DNA from: Spirosoma linguale DSM 74
GTDB taxonomy: Bacteria > Bacteroidota > Bacteroidia > Cytophagales > Spirosomataceae
Assembly: GCA_000024525.1 (NCBI GenBank)
Contig: CP001769.1
Location: 5,861,001 to 5,925,000 of the forward strand
Direction of reading: 5' to 3'
DNA: 64,000 nucleotides
Shown here: positions 1-9,527 of the stretch, in pieces
Numbering within the stretch: the stretch's first letter is position 1
Layout: every line of letters begins with the position of its first letter
Position numbers and translations under genes: made by a program
Notes under the pieces: generated by a model
The model's database searches: none
What the model saw: only the letters and a program-made list of their open reading frames with translations
What the model was told of the DNA's origin: nothing

Positions 1-2
1 CC

Positions 3-125
3 CCGGTTTCGGTCGCCAGCTTCGACATGACCGTAAAAATCGTGGTACCTACGTTGGGCAGTTTAGAAGTAAGCGCAACCCTTGTTGTTATCGGTGTACT
101 CATTATAAGTCAATTACTACAATAA
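3..125 (+). CDS. C-terminal end of a membrane protein (truncated by window edge)
   Basis: An open frame runs in from the window edge and stops with TAA at 123-125. The 40 residues left include a hydrophobic stretch (ATLVVIGVLIISQLL) that would make a C-terminal transmembrane helix. The codon use looks normal for the region. Nothing here identifies the family. It is convergent with the minus-strand DUF1684 gene, and the inverted repeat at 131-230 separates the two. Confidence 0.5.
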   Translation, partial: PVSVASFDMTVKIVVPTLGSLEVSATLVVIGVLIISQLLQ

Positions 126-130
126 TATCG

Positions 131-230
131 CTGGCGCGGGCATTTGCCCGTGCCTCTTCATTTAGCAAGCATTCGCTTGCGTCAGTAAACACTGACTGCA
201 TAAAAAGGCACGGGCAAATGCCCGCGCCAG
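131..230. repeat. Perfect 24-bp inverted repeat, REP-like hairpin or bidirectional terminator
   Basis: The arms at 131-154 and 207-230 are exact reverse complements (left arm starts CTGGCGCGGG) around a 52-nt loop. The loop holds a smaller hairpin, GCAAGC-ATTC-GCTTGC. It lies between two convergent genes and has no long T-tract. It therefore looks more like a repetitive extragenic palindrome than a simple intrinsic terminator. Confidence 0.7.
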
Positions 231-242
231 CCTCCCTCCTCC

Positions 243-1184
243 TCAATGCTCACCGTATCGTTTTTCGCCCGCCGTCACGGCCACTGCCAGCTTGTTCTGC
301 TTCGGCGGAATCGGACAGGTGGCAAACGGAGTAAACGCGCAGGGCGGATTAATAGACTGATTAAAATCCAGAACAACCAATCCTTTCTCACCAACGCCCG
401 AAACAGGCCTGTCGGCATACAGGAACCGGCCGGCCCCGTAGGTTTCATGGGCATTAGTTGGATCGCCGAACAGGATAAAAAGCTTGTCTCCCTCTTCAAC
501 GGCATCCAGCCGATACGTTTTTCCGGCCCGCTCAAAGACCAGCGTACCCGCCAGCGGCTGCTGCGACGTCAGGCCCAGCACATCAATGATCGGGATGGTC
601 GTGGGTGTCGATGGGGTTTCGAGCCGGGCCTTTATTCGCCAGCTTTCATCGATGGGGTAGCGGTCGATGGTCTGAAACTCTTTCAGTTGCGGGCTGTCCA
701 GATCGCGGAGCCGAACGCCATATTTAGGTCCACGCTTGATGATAAACCAGCGCAGAGAGCCATGTGCCAGCACAAGCGGTTTCTGATCGGGAGCAAAAAT
801 AACCAGCGGCCCGGTAACAGGTTTGCCATCAGCCAGAACGGCTGCACCCACTTTGGGCACAAAGCGCACATGCCCATTTTCCAGGTAAAGCGCACCCAAA
901 TCGGCGGGCGCATCGGCAACTGGAAAAGCCAGATCGAAGTCGGTGCCGCGTCCGAGCGAGTTCTTGCCGTTGCTGAGCCAGAATAGTCCGGCCAGATTTA
1001 GCCAGCCGGTTTCGCTTTTGAGGGAGTTGATGCGCGTCTGATGCCAGGCATCAATCTGTTCTTTGTAAGACGGCCCGTCGGCATTACGCCAGCCAACGGA
1101 GGCCGCCATCGCCAGAAACCATATCCCGAAAAAACACCGCGAGTAGTTATTTAAAGGGCCGATAGGCTGATTAATAAACTTCAT
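243..1184 (-). CDS. DUF1684 domain protein
   Basis: This 313-residue protein has an N-terminal hydrophobic stretch (CFFGIWFLAMAASVGW) that may be a signal peptide or anchor. The rest matches DUF1684: a start near YKEQIDAWHQTR, the segment SETGWLNLAGLFWL, and a C-terminal block with NPPCAFTPFATCPIPP followed by GEKRYG, which is the family signature. No catalytic function is established for the family. The start codon lies inside the end of the redoxin gene (14-bp overlap), so the two are probably translated together. It is the last gene of a minus-strand set that begins at 3948. Confidence 0.85.
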   Translation of the reverse strand: MKFINQPIGPLNNYSRCFFGIWFLAMAASVGWRNADGPSYKEQIDAWHQTRINSLKSETGWLNLAGLFWLSNGKNSLGRGTDFDLAFPVADAPADLGALYLENGHVRFVPKVGAAVLADGKPVTGPLVIFAPDQKPLVLAHGSLRWFIIKRGPKYGVRLRDLDSPQLKEFQTIDRYPIDESWRIKARLETPSTPTTIPIIDVLGLTSQQPLAGTLVFERAGKTYRLDAVEEGDKLFILFGDPTNAHETYGAGRFLYADRPVSGVGEKGLVVLDFNQSINPPCAFTPFATCPIPPKQNKLAVAVTAGEKRYGEH

Positions 1185-1794
1185 AATGCACCTGGTTAAG
1201 ACGATAAACAGCAGAAACTACGGATTCGGCATCGAGCGACCGGTCGAAGTTTTCATCCAGCACGTGGTAGGCAATCCGGCGGTCCTGCCCAATTACGTAC
1301 AACGCCGGTGTAAAGGCATCTTCCGAGATACCCGAAATACGCTCCCACACAGGGTGATCCTCACTGTACACCCCGAACCGCCGGGCCACTGTCGATTCGG
1401 CATCATACGCCACCCGAAAATCCAGCTCACCTATCTGCCGGGCCAATATACTCGGTGATTCGTTGGAAAACACAACCAATTCGGCATCGACGGCCAGCAA
1501 AGCCTGATTTAGCCGAACCAGCGACTCCAGGTACGGCCGGGCGTAGCGTCCCCAGCAGGGGCAATAAAAGCTAACGACCAGCGGACGCACGTTTATCAGG
1601 TCGAGAATAGACGTGGCCGCTTTGGGCAATTTCTGGCCGAAGACCGAAGCCCGCCAATCGTTTGGCGCACCGGCCAGGCTGAAAAATGGAGCCATATCGC
1701 CCGTAAGCAGGGGCTTAACCGAAACGGTTTTGTCGCGGGGCAGCGTCGTTACCGAGCGTATGTCGCCTAATTCATTTTGAAATTCGAGTGTCAT
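1171..1794 (-). CDS. AhpC/TSA-like redoxin family protein
   Basis: This 207-residue protein has a thioredoxin-fold core of the alkyl hydroperoxide reductase/thiol-specific antioxidant type. A beta-strand (PLVVSFYCPCWG) is followed by a helix, then VVFSNESP and FRVAYDAESTVARRFGVYSEDHPVW, then a cis-Pro-like strand FTPALYVIG. Cysteines 78 and 80 (C-P-C-W) sit where the peroxidatic cysteine is expected, although the usual RGGWCPYC form is altered. The likely role is thiol-based peroxide reduction in the cytoplasm, since no signal peptide is seen. The gene overlaps the DUF1684 gene by 14 bp. Confidence 0.75.
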   Translation of the reverse strand: MTLEFQNELGDIRSVTTLPRDKTVSVKPLLTGDMAPFFSLAGAPNDWRASVFGQKLPKAATSILDLINVRPLVVSFYCPCWGRYARPYLESLVRLNQALLAVDAELVVFSNESPSILARQIGELDFRVAYDAESTVARRFGVYSEDHPVWERISGISEDAFTPALYVIGQDRRIAYHVLDENFDRSLDAESVVSAVYRLNQVHYEVY

Positions 1795-1848
1795 GTGTAT
1801 TTGCGTTTACAGGTTTTGTGTCAGACAGCAAGATTTAGTTCTAATGGT

Positions 1849-3075
1849 TTAGGAAGTTCCGTATACCAGTTGAAAATAACGCTTTTGAACAAGAGAGAAA
1901 TAAGCCCAGATGGCCAGTCCACCAATGTAGGCCAGGACAATGAACATTGGATAACCCAGCAGGGTATACAGCGCCAGCCACAACACCGCCACGCGGCCAA
2001 TTTCGAGGTAAAGCACCCACCGGCGCTGTTCAAGCAACGCGCCACAATTTATTACCGTCAGCAGGATGAACAGGGCCGTGAGCAGCTGAAGGTAACCGGG
2101 AACGCTCTTTTCAACGAGCAGAAACGTGAATAAAATAAGCAGTGTTCCGGCCAGTTGCCCTACAACATACCCCCTGAACCGGCGACTTCTGTTATGGGTA
2201 GCCGAGCGTCCCGCAGCGTTGGCCGACAAAAACTGCCGTTCCAGTTCGGTACGGATGGCCGGGTCGACAGTATCCGGCCGACCGAATAATACGAGCAGCT
2301 TTGCCCGCCAGCCCGGTGCCCGCTGTACGGCGACACCCAACTCAAGCCAGCCATGAAAATGCTGCCACAGGAAGCTATGGCTGTCGAGTTGTTTTGTCAG
2401 GCCATAGACAGGCTCTTCCTCTTCTTCGGCAAAAGTGCCAAATAGTTTATCCCAGATGATAAACATGTCGCCATAGTTCCGGTCGAGGTACTGCGGATTG
2501 CTGGCGTGGTGTACCCGGTGGTGCGAGGGCGTCACGAATACATATTCGAGCCAGCCCAGTTTACCAACGGTACGGGTATGAATGAAAAACGGGTATAAAC
2601 CGTGCAGGAGCAATATTCCGGTAATCATCTCCGCCGGAAAACCAACGATGGGTAAGACTGCCCAGAAACCTGTACGTACGATTGCCTGAAACACCGTAAT
2701 ACGCGCCGAGACCGTATAATTGAAGTCTTCGCTCTGGTGATGCACGACATGAACCGCCCAGAACACGTTGATTTCGTGCGCAAGCCGATGATACCAGTAC
2801 CAGACGAAATCAGTGGCAACCAGCAGGCCAACCCACCCCCAGATGTTTGCCCGAATATCGAACAGAGCATAGTGCCGATGGAGGTAGTCATACACGAAGT
2901 AAAAGGCGCCGGTCGTGAAAACATCCAGCAAACGCTCAGCAATGCCGACATTAAGGTTCGCCACCGAGCTATTGAATCGGAAGTAATCCTTCTGTTGTTT
3001 TTTCGCGACAAGGTATTCCACACCTATGCAGAGCAGAAAAAACAGAACAGCTAAAGCAAGCCAGTTGTAGTCCAT
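1849..3075 (-). CDS. Sterol desaturase/fatty acid hydroxylase family membrane protein
   Basis: This 408-residue protein has several hydrophobic segments and the histidine boxes of the di-iron fatty acid hydroxylase superfamily: HRLAHE, HVVHHQSEDFN and, after a membrane pair, HRVHHASN. The order and the GDMFIIWDKLFGTF segment match bacterial sterol-desaturase-like and alkylglycerol-monooxygenase-like proteins. The expected reaction is O2-dependent hydroxylation or desaturation of a lipid in the inner membrane. The C-terminal third (about 280-408) holds three or four further hydrophobic helices. It lies between the PhyH gene (30-bp gap) and the redoxin gene. The substrate cannot be read from sequence. 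Confidence 0.85.
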   Translation of the reverse strand: MDYNWLALAVLFFLLCIGVEYLVAKKQQKDYFRFNSSVANLNVGIAERLLDVFTTGAFYFVYDYLHRHYALFDIRANIWGWVGLLVATDFVWYWYHRLAHEINVFWAVHVVHHQSEDFNYTVSARITVFQAIVRTGFWAVLPIVGFPAEMITGILLLHGLYPFFIHTRTVGKLGWLEYVFVTPSHHRVHHASNPQYLDRNYGDMFIIWDKLFGTFAEEEEEPVYGLTKQLDSHSFLWQHFHGWLELGVAVQRAPGWRAKLLVLFGRPDTVDPAIRTELERQFLSANAAGRSATHNRSRRFRGYVVGQLAGTLLILFTFLLVEKSVPGYLQLLTALFILLTVINCGALLEQRRWVLYLEIGRVAVLWLALYTLLGYPMFIVLAYIGGLAIWAYFSLVQKRYFQLVYGTS

Positions 3076-3105
3076 CGCGTGTCGGATTATCTCTCAAAAG
3101 ACTTT

Positions 3106-3948
3106 TTACCGAAAGATTTTAGCGCCTAACCGGTGATAGAAGGGCGTCTTGCTGGCGGCATTTTTGGGCTGGTACTCGCCCGTCACCAGCGGAATATACA
3201 TGACCCGGCGACGGCTGGAGGCCCCCACGTTTGGCGACTGCTCGACGCGGTGCCACAGACTACCATTGTGGATGGTCAGATCGCCCGCTTCAATGTCGAA
3301 CCCAACTTCGCGCGGGTCGGGGCGGTGGTCGATGAACTGACGTTTACGGAAGAGCGTCAGCAGGGTATTTTGCTTGTGCGTACCCGGCAGCACGCGTAGC
3401 CCGCCGTTGCTCATGGGGCAGTCGTCGAGGTGTAGCCCCACGTTCAGCATCGGCCGAATCCGCTGCCCCAAGAACAAATCGCGTGGGCTATCGGTATGCC
3501 AGCCCATCTTAGAGAAGTTGCTCTCCGGCGTACGAACGTAGTGATTCACAACCAATCCGTCCTTCTCTTCTTCGCCAATACGGCCATCGTATGGCTTTAA
3601 TAACTGAGTCAGTTCCTTTAGGCGCTCATCCTGTAAAAACTCATGCAGGACCGGGCTAAACAGCGAGGTAAACGCAAACCGCTGAACAATAGGCTTGCCG
3701 TTTTCATCCCGGCCAAATTTTATGGGGATACCGTTGATCTTGTCAACTTTTTCGGCAATCCAATCCGCTTCCACCTGTTGTAATTCGCGCAGAAAAAGCT
3801 GCACAGTGTCGCGGCTTACGAAGTTTTTGATATGTAGAAATCCATTTTTTTCAAAAAAGGCCCGTTCATCGGCTGTCAATAATTGTGTTGGCTGCGTGGC
3901 AATCCGGTTGTTTGATATAGCTACCATAAGACTGAATGTTACTGTCAA
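3106..3948 (-). CDS. Phytanoyl-CoA dioxygenase (PhyH) family protein
   Basis: This 280-residue protein is of the Fe(II)/2-oxoglutarate oxygenase type. The facial triad is visible as H151-x-D153 in GWHTDSPRDLF and the distal H233 in HNGSLWHRV. An arginine cluster (246-248) just before VMYIPLVTG is suited to binding 2-oxoglutarate. The N-terminal FFEKNGFLHIKNFVS is typical of PhyH proteins. It is the first gene of the minus-strand set ending with DUF1684, so it may work with the neighbouring sterol-desaturase-like enzyme on a lipid. The start is uncertain: an ATG seven codons downstream is equally possible. Confidence 0.85.
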   Translation of the reverse strand: MTVTFSLMVAISNNRIATQPTQLLTADERAFFEKNGFLHIKNFVSRDTVQLFLRELQQVEADWIAEKVDKINGIPIKFGRDENGKPIVQRFAFTSLFSPVLHEFLQDERLKELTQLLKPYDGRIGEEEKDGLVVNHYVRTPESNFSKMGWHTDSPRDLFLGQRIRPMLNVGLHLDDCPMSNGGLRVLPGTHKQNTLLTLFRKRQFIDHRPDPREVGFDIEAGDLTIHNGSLWHRVEQSPNVGASSRRRVMYIPLVTGEYQPKNAASKTPFYHRLGAKIFR

Positions 3949-4384
3949 TTAAGTTAATCCTCCTATTTCCTATTTACTATACAGAATAAGTATAGTATTA
4001 TGGTTAATAAAAATTGATTTATTGGTTATCGAAAAATTGGGGGTCATTTTCGTCTACTTAAAGCAAGACAGGCATTTTATAGAAACCTCAACAACAACAC
4101 ATACCCATCGTCGTAGTCGTACGAATGGATGCTGAATAGGCGATTTCGCGCCAATAAGCCGGTTGTGGGGCGAGTTTCATGAGACGACGAGCGTATTCGG
4201 AGGACATATCCCTCCTTGTCTGGTAGACAAAGGTGAATATCTATTTTAAGATTTCCAAATTTTTATTCAGTGTTCGAAACCGTAAAGTAAATACAGCAAA
4301 TTGTTACCTTTACAATTCTGTAATTTAATGAAGATTTTTTTGGATTAATCTGAATATCAAAATTTAAAACCAATCTAATTTAAA
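3949..4384. other. AT-rich divergent intergenic region with a hairpin upstream of susC
   Basis: These 436 bases hold no gene. The region must contain promoters for the PhyH gene (minus) and the SusC gene (plus). At 4206-4240 there is an imperfect hairpin whose centre is TTGTCT-GGT-AGACAA, with matching ATAT ends, about 145 bp before the SusC start. No convincing TAnnTTTG box was found; TTACCTTTAC near 4303 is the nearest. The last 130 bases are strongly AT-rich. Confidence 0.4.
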
Positions 4385-7300
4385 ATGGGACACAATTTAC
4401 GAACGAGGATTAGCGCCTGTATTCTAGCAATATGGGTCACTTTCCTGATTAGCCATGCCGCGTTGGCACAGGATCGACGCGTTACGGGCCGGGTGGTAGC
4501 GGCAAAGGACCAGCAGCCTATTCCGGGGGTAACAATCTTGGTTAGAAATACTCAGTTAGGTACTACGACCGATGCTAACGGTTCGTTTACACTTAACGTA
4601 CCAGCCAACTCTACGCTGGTATTTAGTGCCATTGGTTTTGCCGGGCAGTCACTGGCCATCGGCAACCAGACCCAGTTAACAATAACGCTTCAGGAAGCCG
4701 AGCAAAATCTGGGCGAAGTAGTCGTAACAGCGCTGGGTATCAAAAAAGAAGCCAAACGGCTGGGCTATGCTACCGCCATTGTCAATCCTGAGCAGGTAAC
4801 CACTAACCGTACGGTTAACTTCATTAACGCCTTACAGGGTAAAATTGCGGGTGTTAACATCAGCAGCCTGGGTACGGGTGCCGCCGGAACGAGTAAGATC
4901 CGTATTCGGGGTCAGTCGTCCTTCTCGGGGCAGAACAGCCCGCTTATCGTAGTAAACGGTGTGCCAATTGACAACACCAACTTCGGTCAGAATAACGGGA
5001 ACACCGGTGGCGATAACTCCATCGGCAACCGCGACCGCAACTACTCCGACGGCGGTGACGGTCTTTCGTCCATCAACCCGGATGATATTGAGGGAATGAC
5101 GGTGCTGAAAGGCGGTACGGCTGCGGCTCTGTACGGCTCCCGCGCCAAAGACGGTGCCATCCTGATCACGACAAAAACCAAAGGTACCGGTCAGGGTATT
5201 GGTGTAACGTTCAACAGCAACTTCACTACAGACCGCCCGCTTGATTTTACTGATTACCAGTATGAGTACGGACAGGGTGAATATGGAGTGCGGCCAACAG
5301 CGGCCAACCCAACATCGGGCGTATGGAGCTTCGGGGAGAAGTTTGCCGGTCAGACGCAAGTGCTGTTTGGGGGTGTAACGGTGCCCTATGCGCCAGTTCG
5401 TAACCGGATCAACACGTTCTACCGGGATGGGTCGACATGGACCAATTCGATTTCGGTATCGTCGGGCAGTGAAAAAGGCGGGTTCAACTTGTCTATCGCT
5501 AACCTGGACAACAAAGGCATCACGCGCAACAACACCTTTAACCGGAAGACGATGAACCTTGGTTTCAGCTACAACCTGTCGCCACGGTTAACCGTTACGG
5601 GTACACTCAACTACTCCAACGAGTACAACAAAAACCCGCCCCAAATTGCCCAGCAGGACAACAGTACGCCAACGGTAATTTACACACTGGCCAACTCCAT
5701 GCCGCTGGACGTGCTGGAAGCCAACCAGATCAACCCGGCTACGGGCAACGAGTTCGTGTATTCGCGCTTCATGAACCGCACGAATCCGTACTTTGTCCTC
5801 AACAACAAGTTTGAGAACATTCGCCGGGATCGCCTGTTCGGTAACCTTACGGCCCGCTATAACGTGACCGACTGGCTGTACGTGCAGGGACGGGTTGGGC
5901 AGGATTACTGGTCGCGCGATCAGGATTATAACTTCCCAACGGGGCAGGCCTCTCTGGCAGCAGCACCAGCCGGTTTTGTAAACGGAGCCTATGTACAGGA
6001 AGCCCGTCGTTTTCGCGAAATCAACGCCGACTTCCTGATTGGTGCCAACCACAAGTTTGGCGCGTTCGGTGTCGATCTTACCGTTGGCGGCAACCAGTTG
6101 TACCGTCGAAGCGACCTCAACAGCGTACAGGTAACCGACTTCATTGTGCGGGGCTTATACGTACCGCAGAACGGACGGGTGAAAGACCCCATCTATGGTC
6201 TGAGCGAACGGAAAGTTAATTCGCTTTACACAGCAGCCGAATTTTCGTTCAAAGACGTCCTCTTTCTGAACGGTACGCTACGTAACGACTGGTTCTCTAC
6301 CCTTGCGCCAGCTAACCGCAGCATTCTGTACCCATCGTTAACAGGTAGCTTCGTCTTTTCGCAGGCCTTCGACAACCTGCCCTCTTTCATAAACTTCGGT
6401 AAGATCCGGGCTGCATATGCCGAGGTCGGCAGCGACGGCGACGTAGCACCTTACTCGAACAACCTGTTCTATTCGGTCAATGCCAACCTGTTCCCGAACC
6501 CCGCAGGTCTGGGCCAGCCGGTCGGTAACATTACATCCAGTACCGTGCCAAGCTCCACCCTCAAACCCAGCCGTACCGCCGAAACCGAAGTGGGTCTGGA
6601 GTTGAAGTTGTTCAACAACCGGGTTGGCCTGGACATGGCCGTGTATCGCAAAATTACCAGCGACCAGATTGTACAGGCCCAGTCGTCCGATGCGTCGGGG
6701 TACACCTCTACTCTGATTAACAGTGGACAGAGCCAGAATCAGGGCATTGAAGTATTACTGAATCTCGCACCTATTCGCACTAAGGATTTTTCCTGGGACA
6801 TTACGCTGAACGGGGCTTACAACAAGACCAAACTACTCCGGCTACTCACCGACGACGACGGCTCGCCCGAGAGAGATTATAACAAAGACAAACAGGCCGA
6901 GCAGATTGTGGTCGGTACGGGTATTTACGTGGGTGATCTTCGGCAGGTAGTTGGCCAGGAACTGGGTCAGTTATATAGTTTCGGCTACCAGCGCGACGCA
7001 CAGGGACGTATCATTCACGGGGGCGATGGTCTGCCCGTTCGGACACCGGCGCCTATTTCGTTCGGCTCAGCTCTCCCTAAGTATACGGGCGGTATCACCA
7101 ACACGTTCAACTATAAAGGCGTTAATCTCTCGTTCCTGATCGACTTCAAGCTCGGTGGCAAGATGATCTCGGGTACCAACCTGAACGCTTTCCGTCATGG
7201 ATTACAGAAAGAAACACTGGTAGGCCGGGGCGAAGCCGACAACAAAATGGTGGGTGTTGGCGTGAACGATAAAGGTGAGGTAAACGCCGTTCGGGCGTTC

Positions 7301-7606
7301 GTGCAGGACTACTACTCGGTAGGTCGTTCCAAAAGCCTGGGCGAGCAGGTAGTATATGACGCCGGTCTGTGGAAACTCCGCCAGATCAGCCTTGGCTACG
7401 ACTTCACCAAGATGCTGCCTAAAAGCCTGTTCATTAAAGGTATTCGGTTGAGTGCGGTAGCTAACAACGTGGCCATCATCAAAAAATGGGTACCCAACAT
7501 CGACCCCGAGCAGTTTGGCTTTAGCTCCGACAACCTGATCGGTCTGGAATCAACCGGCTTACCGACAACGCGCAGCATTGGCTTTAACCTGAATGTTAAA
7601 TTCTAA
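4385..7606 (+). CDS. SusC/RagA-type TonB-linked outer membrane protein
   Basis: This 1073-residue protein has a signal peptide (about 1-29, ending LISHAALAQ) and a carboxypeptidase-D regulatory-like beta-sandwich (about 34-110, VTGRVVAAKDQQPIPGVTIL). Next come a TonB-box-like EVVVTALGIKKE and a plug domain (about 120-235, with VNGVPIDN and MTVLKGGTAAALYGSRAKDG). The rest is a 22-strand-type barrel ending in RSIGFNLNVKF with terminal Phe. With the SusD-like lipoprotein 42 bp downstream it forms a TonB-driven importer for oligosaccharides or similar nutrients. No glycosidase, anti-sigma factor or sensor lies beside it, so the substrate is unknown. Confidence 0.95.
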   Translation: MGHNLRTRISACILAIWVTFLISHAALAQDRRVTGRVVAAKDQQPIPGVTILVRNTQLGTTTDANGSFTLNVPANSTLVFSAIGFAGQSLAIGNQTQLTITLQEAEQNLGEVVVTALGIKKEAKRLGYATAIVNPEQVTTNRTVNFINALQGKIAGVNISSLGTGAAGTSKIRIRGQSSFSGQNSPLIVVNGVPIDNTNFGQNNGNTGGDNSIGNRDRNYSDGGDGLSSINPDDIEGMTVLKGGTAAALYGSRAKDGAILITTKTKGTGQGIGVTFNSNFTTDRPLDFTDYQYEYGQGEYGVRPTAANPTSGVWSFGEKFAGQTQVLFGGVTVPYAPVRNRINTFYRDGSTWTNSISVSSGSEKGGFNLSIANLDNKGITRNNTFNRKTMNLGFSYNLSPRLTVTGTLNYSNEYNKNPPQIAQQDNSTPTVIYTLANSMPLDVLEANQINPATGNEFVYSRFMNRTNPYFVLNNKFENIRRDRLFGNLTARYNVTDWLYVQGRVGQDYWSRDQDYNFPTGQASLAAAPAGFVNGAYVQEARRFREINADFLIGANHKFGAFGVDLTVGGNQLYRRSDLNSVQVTDFIVRGLYVPQNGRVKDPIYGLSERKVNSLYTAAEFSFKDVLFLNGTLRNDWFSTLAPANRSILYPSLTGSFVFSQAFDNLPSFINFGKIRAAYAEVGSDGDVAPYSNNLFYSVNANLFPNPAGLGQPVGNITSSTVPSSTLKPSRTAETEVGLELKLFNNRVGLDMAVYRKITSDQIVQAQSSDASGYTSTLINSGQSQNQGIEVLLNLAPIRTKDFSWDITLNGAYNKTKLLRLLTDDDGSPERDYNKDKQAEQIVVGTGIYVGDLRQVVGQELGQLYSFGYQRDAQGRIIHGGDGLPVRTPAPISFGSALPKYTGGITNTFNYKGVNLSFLIDFKLGGKMISGTNLNAFRHGLQKETLVGRGEADNKMVGVGVNDKGEVNAVRAFVQDYYSVGRSKSLGEQVVYDAGLWKLRQISLGYDFTKMLPKSLFIKGIRLSAVANNVAIIKKWVPNIDPEQFGFSSDNLIGLESTGLPTTRSIGFNLNVKF

Positions 7607-7648
7607 AAGCCCTCTCCCCCCCAAGGGGTCACAAACTTTACTACTTTC

Positions 7649-9181
7649 ATGAAAAAGACACTTTTATACATACCCCTGATTGCCCTGCTTTTTACGACAA
7701 GCAGTTGTGATAAAGGGTTCGATGAACTGAACGTCAACCCAACAGCAGCGACGGCACTCAACCCGCTGTTTACGTTCAATAATGCCATGATCAGCACCTC
7801 CTTTCCGGGCGGTATACTGACCTTCGAGGAACCTATCGTTCAGCAGATGTTCACCCCCAACTCAGGCATCGTGGCCGGGGGCAACTACAACATCGATAAC
7901 CGGGGGCCTTCGGGCGTTAACGGGGCTATCTGGCGTCAGTACTATCAGAACGTCGTTCGGTATCTGGTCGACGTGATTAACCAAACGAAAGCTGATCCTA
8001 ACCGGACCAATCTCTACAACATGGCCCGGATTTGGAAAGCCTATGCATTCACCGTGTTAACGGATACCTATGGCGATGTTCCTTACACCCAGGCAGGCAT
8101 AGGCTATATTGCGAATAATGTAACGCCGAAGTACGATACGCAGGAGAGCATTTATAACGACATCATCAAAGAACTGACAGAAGCATCGGCCGCATTAGAC
8201 GCGTCGAAGCCAACGGAGGCCGGTGAAATCACCTATGGTGGCGACATTACGAAATGGAAACGGTTTGGTAATTCGCTACTGCTGCGGGCAGGCATGCGCC
8301 TATCGAAAGTGAACCCAACGCTGGCGCAGTCCACCGTCCAGAAAGCGGTAGCCGGTGGCCTTATGCAATCGAACGCCGACAATGCGGTGATCCGGAATAA
8401 CGCCAACTATACCAATGGCGTGGGGGCTACGCTTAACTCGACCGAAGCCGCCAACTACTACCTGACCAAGACGTTTGTCGACTACTTCAAGTCGACATCC
8501 GACCCACGGCTGGCCTCCATTGCGGTGCGCTATGTGGGTGCCAAAAGTGGTCCCGAGCAAACAGCCGCCCGCGCCAATCGTGAAACCGCTACGCAAATAG
8601 GCATGCCTCTCGGCTTTGACAATGGCACCATTACAGCCAGAGCTACGCAGGATGGTCTGGCCAGTTTTTACGATTACAGCCAGTTAGACCGCACCCGTAT
8701 GGGAAGCCAGTTTGCCCCCTGCTATCTGGTTACCTACGCACAAACGCAGCTTCTGCTGGCCGAAGCCGCCCAGCGCACCTGGACAACCGGCAATGCCGCC
8801 GACTTTTACAACGCCGGGGTTACGGCACACATGAAACAGTTGGGCGATTATGCCGCTACATCGCTGGTCGCGGATGCCGACATTGCAGCTTACCTGGCTA
8901 AGAACCCGTACAGTGCAGCCAAAGGTCTGGAACTGATCAACACCCAGTACTGGGTAGCGTCTTTCCTGAACGGCCCCGAAGTATTCGCTAATTTCCGGCG
9001 GAGTGGATTTCCGGTTCTGACGCCCAACCCCTATCCAGGCAAGGAGATCAAAGGCAGCTTCATTAACCGGTTGTCTTATCCGGATTCTGAAATTGCGGTA
9101 AACACCGCTAACCGGCAGGAAGCTGTTTCGCGGCAGGGAGCCGACAATCTGGATACCCGCGTCTGGTGGGATAAACAGTAA
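7649..9181 (+). CDS. SusD/RagB-type surface lipoprotein (SusD-like_2 form)
   Basis: This 510-residue lipoprotein has a signal peptide with lipobox cysteine (ALLFTTSSC, about residue 20). The body contains the segment MARIWKAYAFTVLTDTYGDVPYTQA, which is the hallmark of the SusD-like_2 family and its TPR-type helical fold, and LLLAEAAQR near the C-terminal half. SusD proteins cap the SusC barrel and capture substrate on the cell surface. The gene follows susC directly and is followed by an intrinsic terminator, so the pair is a two-gene operon. Confidence 0.93.
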   Translation: MKKTLLYIPLIALLFTTSSCDKGFDELNVNPTAATALNPLFTFNNAMISTSFPGGILTFEEPIVQQMFTPNSGIVAGGNYNIDNRGPSGVNGAIWRQYYQNVVRYLVDVINQTKADPNRTNLYNMARIWKAYAFTVLTDTYGDVPYTQAGIGYIANNVTPKYDTQESIYNDIIKELTEASAALDASKPTEAGEITYGGDITKWKRFGNSLLLRAGMRLSKVNPTLAQSTVQKAVAGGLMQSNADNAVIRNNANYTNGVGATLNSTEAANYYLTKTFVDYFKSTSDPRLASIAVRYVGAKSGPEQTAARANRETATQIGMPLGFDNGTITARATQDGLASFYDYSQLDRTRMGSQFAPCYLVTYAQTQLLLAEAAQRTWTTGNAADFYNAGVTAHMKQLGDYAATSLVADADIAAYLAKNPYSAAKGLELINTQYWVASFLNGPEVFANFRRSGFPVLTPNPYPGKEIKGSFINRLSYPDSEIAVNTANRQEAVSRQGADNLDTRVWWDKQ

Positions 9182-9214
9182 ATCATTAATCATTGACCAA
9201 TCTAATCTAATGAC

Positions 9215-9246
9215 AAGGCCCGGCTATACGTAGCCGGGCCTTTTTG
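9215..9246 (+). terminator. Intrinsic terminator after the SusC/SusD operon
   Basis: A GC-rich hairpin AAGGCCCGGCTA-TACG-TAGCCGGGCCTT is followed directly by more T residues. It lies 34 bp after the susD-like stop codon. On the minus strand it may also act after the DUF167 gene, but there the T-tract is short. Confidence 0.9.
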
Positions 9247-9262
9247 TTGGCCTATTACATGA

Positions 9263-9523
9263 TTACTTCAGCTGTGTCAGGAAATCCGTAAGTACCTCTT
9301 CCGGTACGTCGACCTCGATGCGCTTATGCGGATTAGTGAACCCGGCTACGATGGACACCCCGGATTTTGGAATACCGAGTTGCTTTGCCAGAAACTCAAT
9401 CAGGTACGCATTAGCTTTTCCATCCTGCGCCGGTGCCCTGATCTTCGCATTAAGCTGCCCGGCGGCATCGTAGAACAGTTGATCAATCTTACTACCGGGT
9501 TTCGCTTTCAGGTGGAGCGTCAT
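9263..9523 (-). CDS. DUF167 (YggU-type) family protein
   Basis: The product is 86 residues if the ATG at 9523 is used (MTLHLKAKPGSK). A longer frame reaches upstream into the preceding cupin gene, but the family begins at this point and the start then sits 4 bp after that gene's stop. The core motif GKANAYLIEFLAKQLGIPKS and the following VSIVAGFTNPHKRIEV are diagnostic of DUF167. The biochemical role of the family is not settled. It is co-transcribed with the sugar-related genes upstream. Confidence 0.85.
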   Translation of the reverse strand: MTLHLKAKPGSKIDQLFYDAAGQLNAKIRAPAQDGKANAYLIEFLAKQLGIPKSGVSIVAGFTNPHKRIEVDVPEEVLTDFLTQLK

Positions 9524-9527
9524 AATG

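Noticed and set aside
246..986. Long plus-strand frame opposite the DUF1684 gene
   Set aside because: It is antisense to a well-conserved gene, has no signal or domain and an arginine-rich composition typical of shadow frames.
4303..4312. TTACCTTTAC as a -7 promoter box of susC
   Set aside because: It differs from TAnnTTTG at the last base and no TTTG/TTG lies 19-21 bp upstream.
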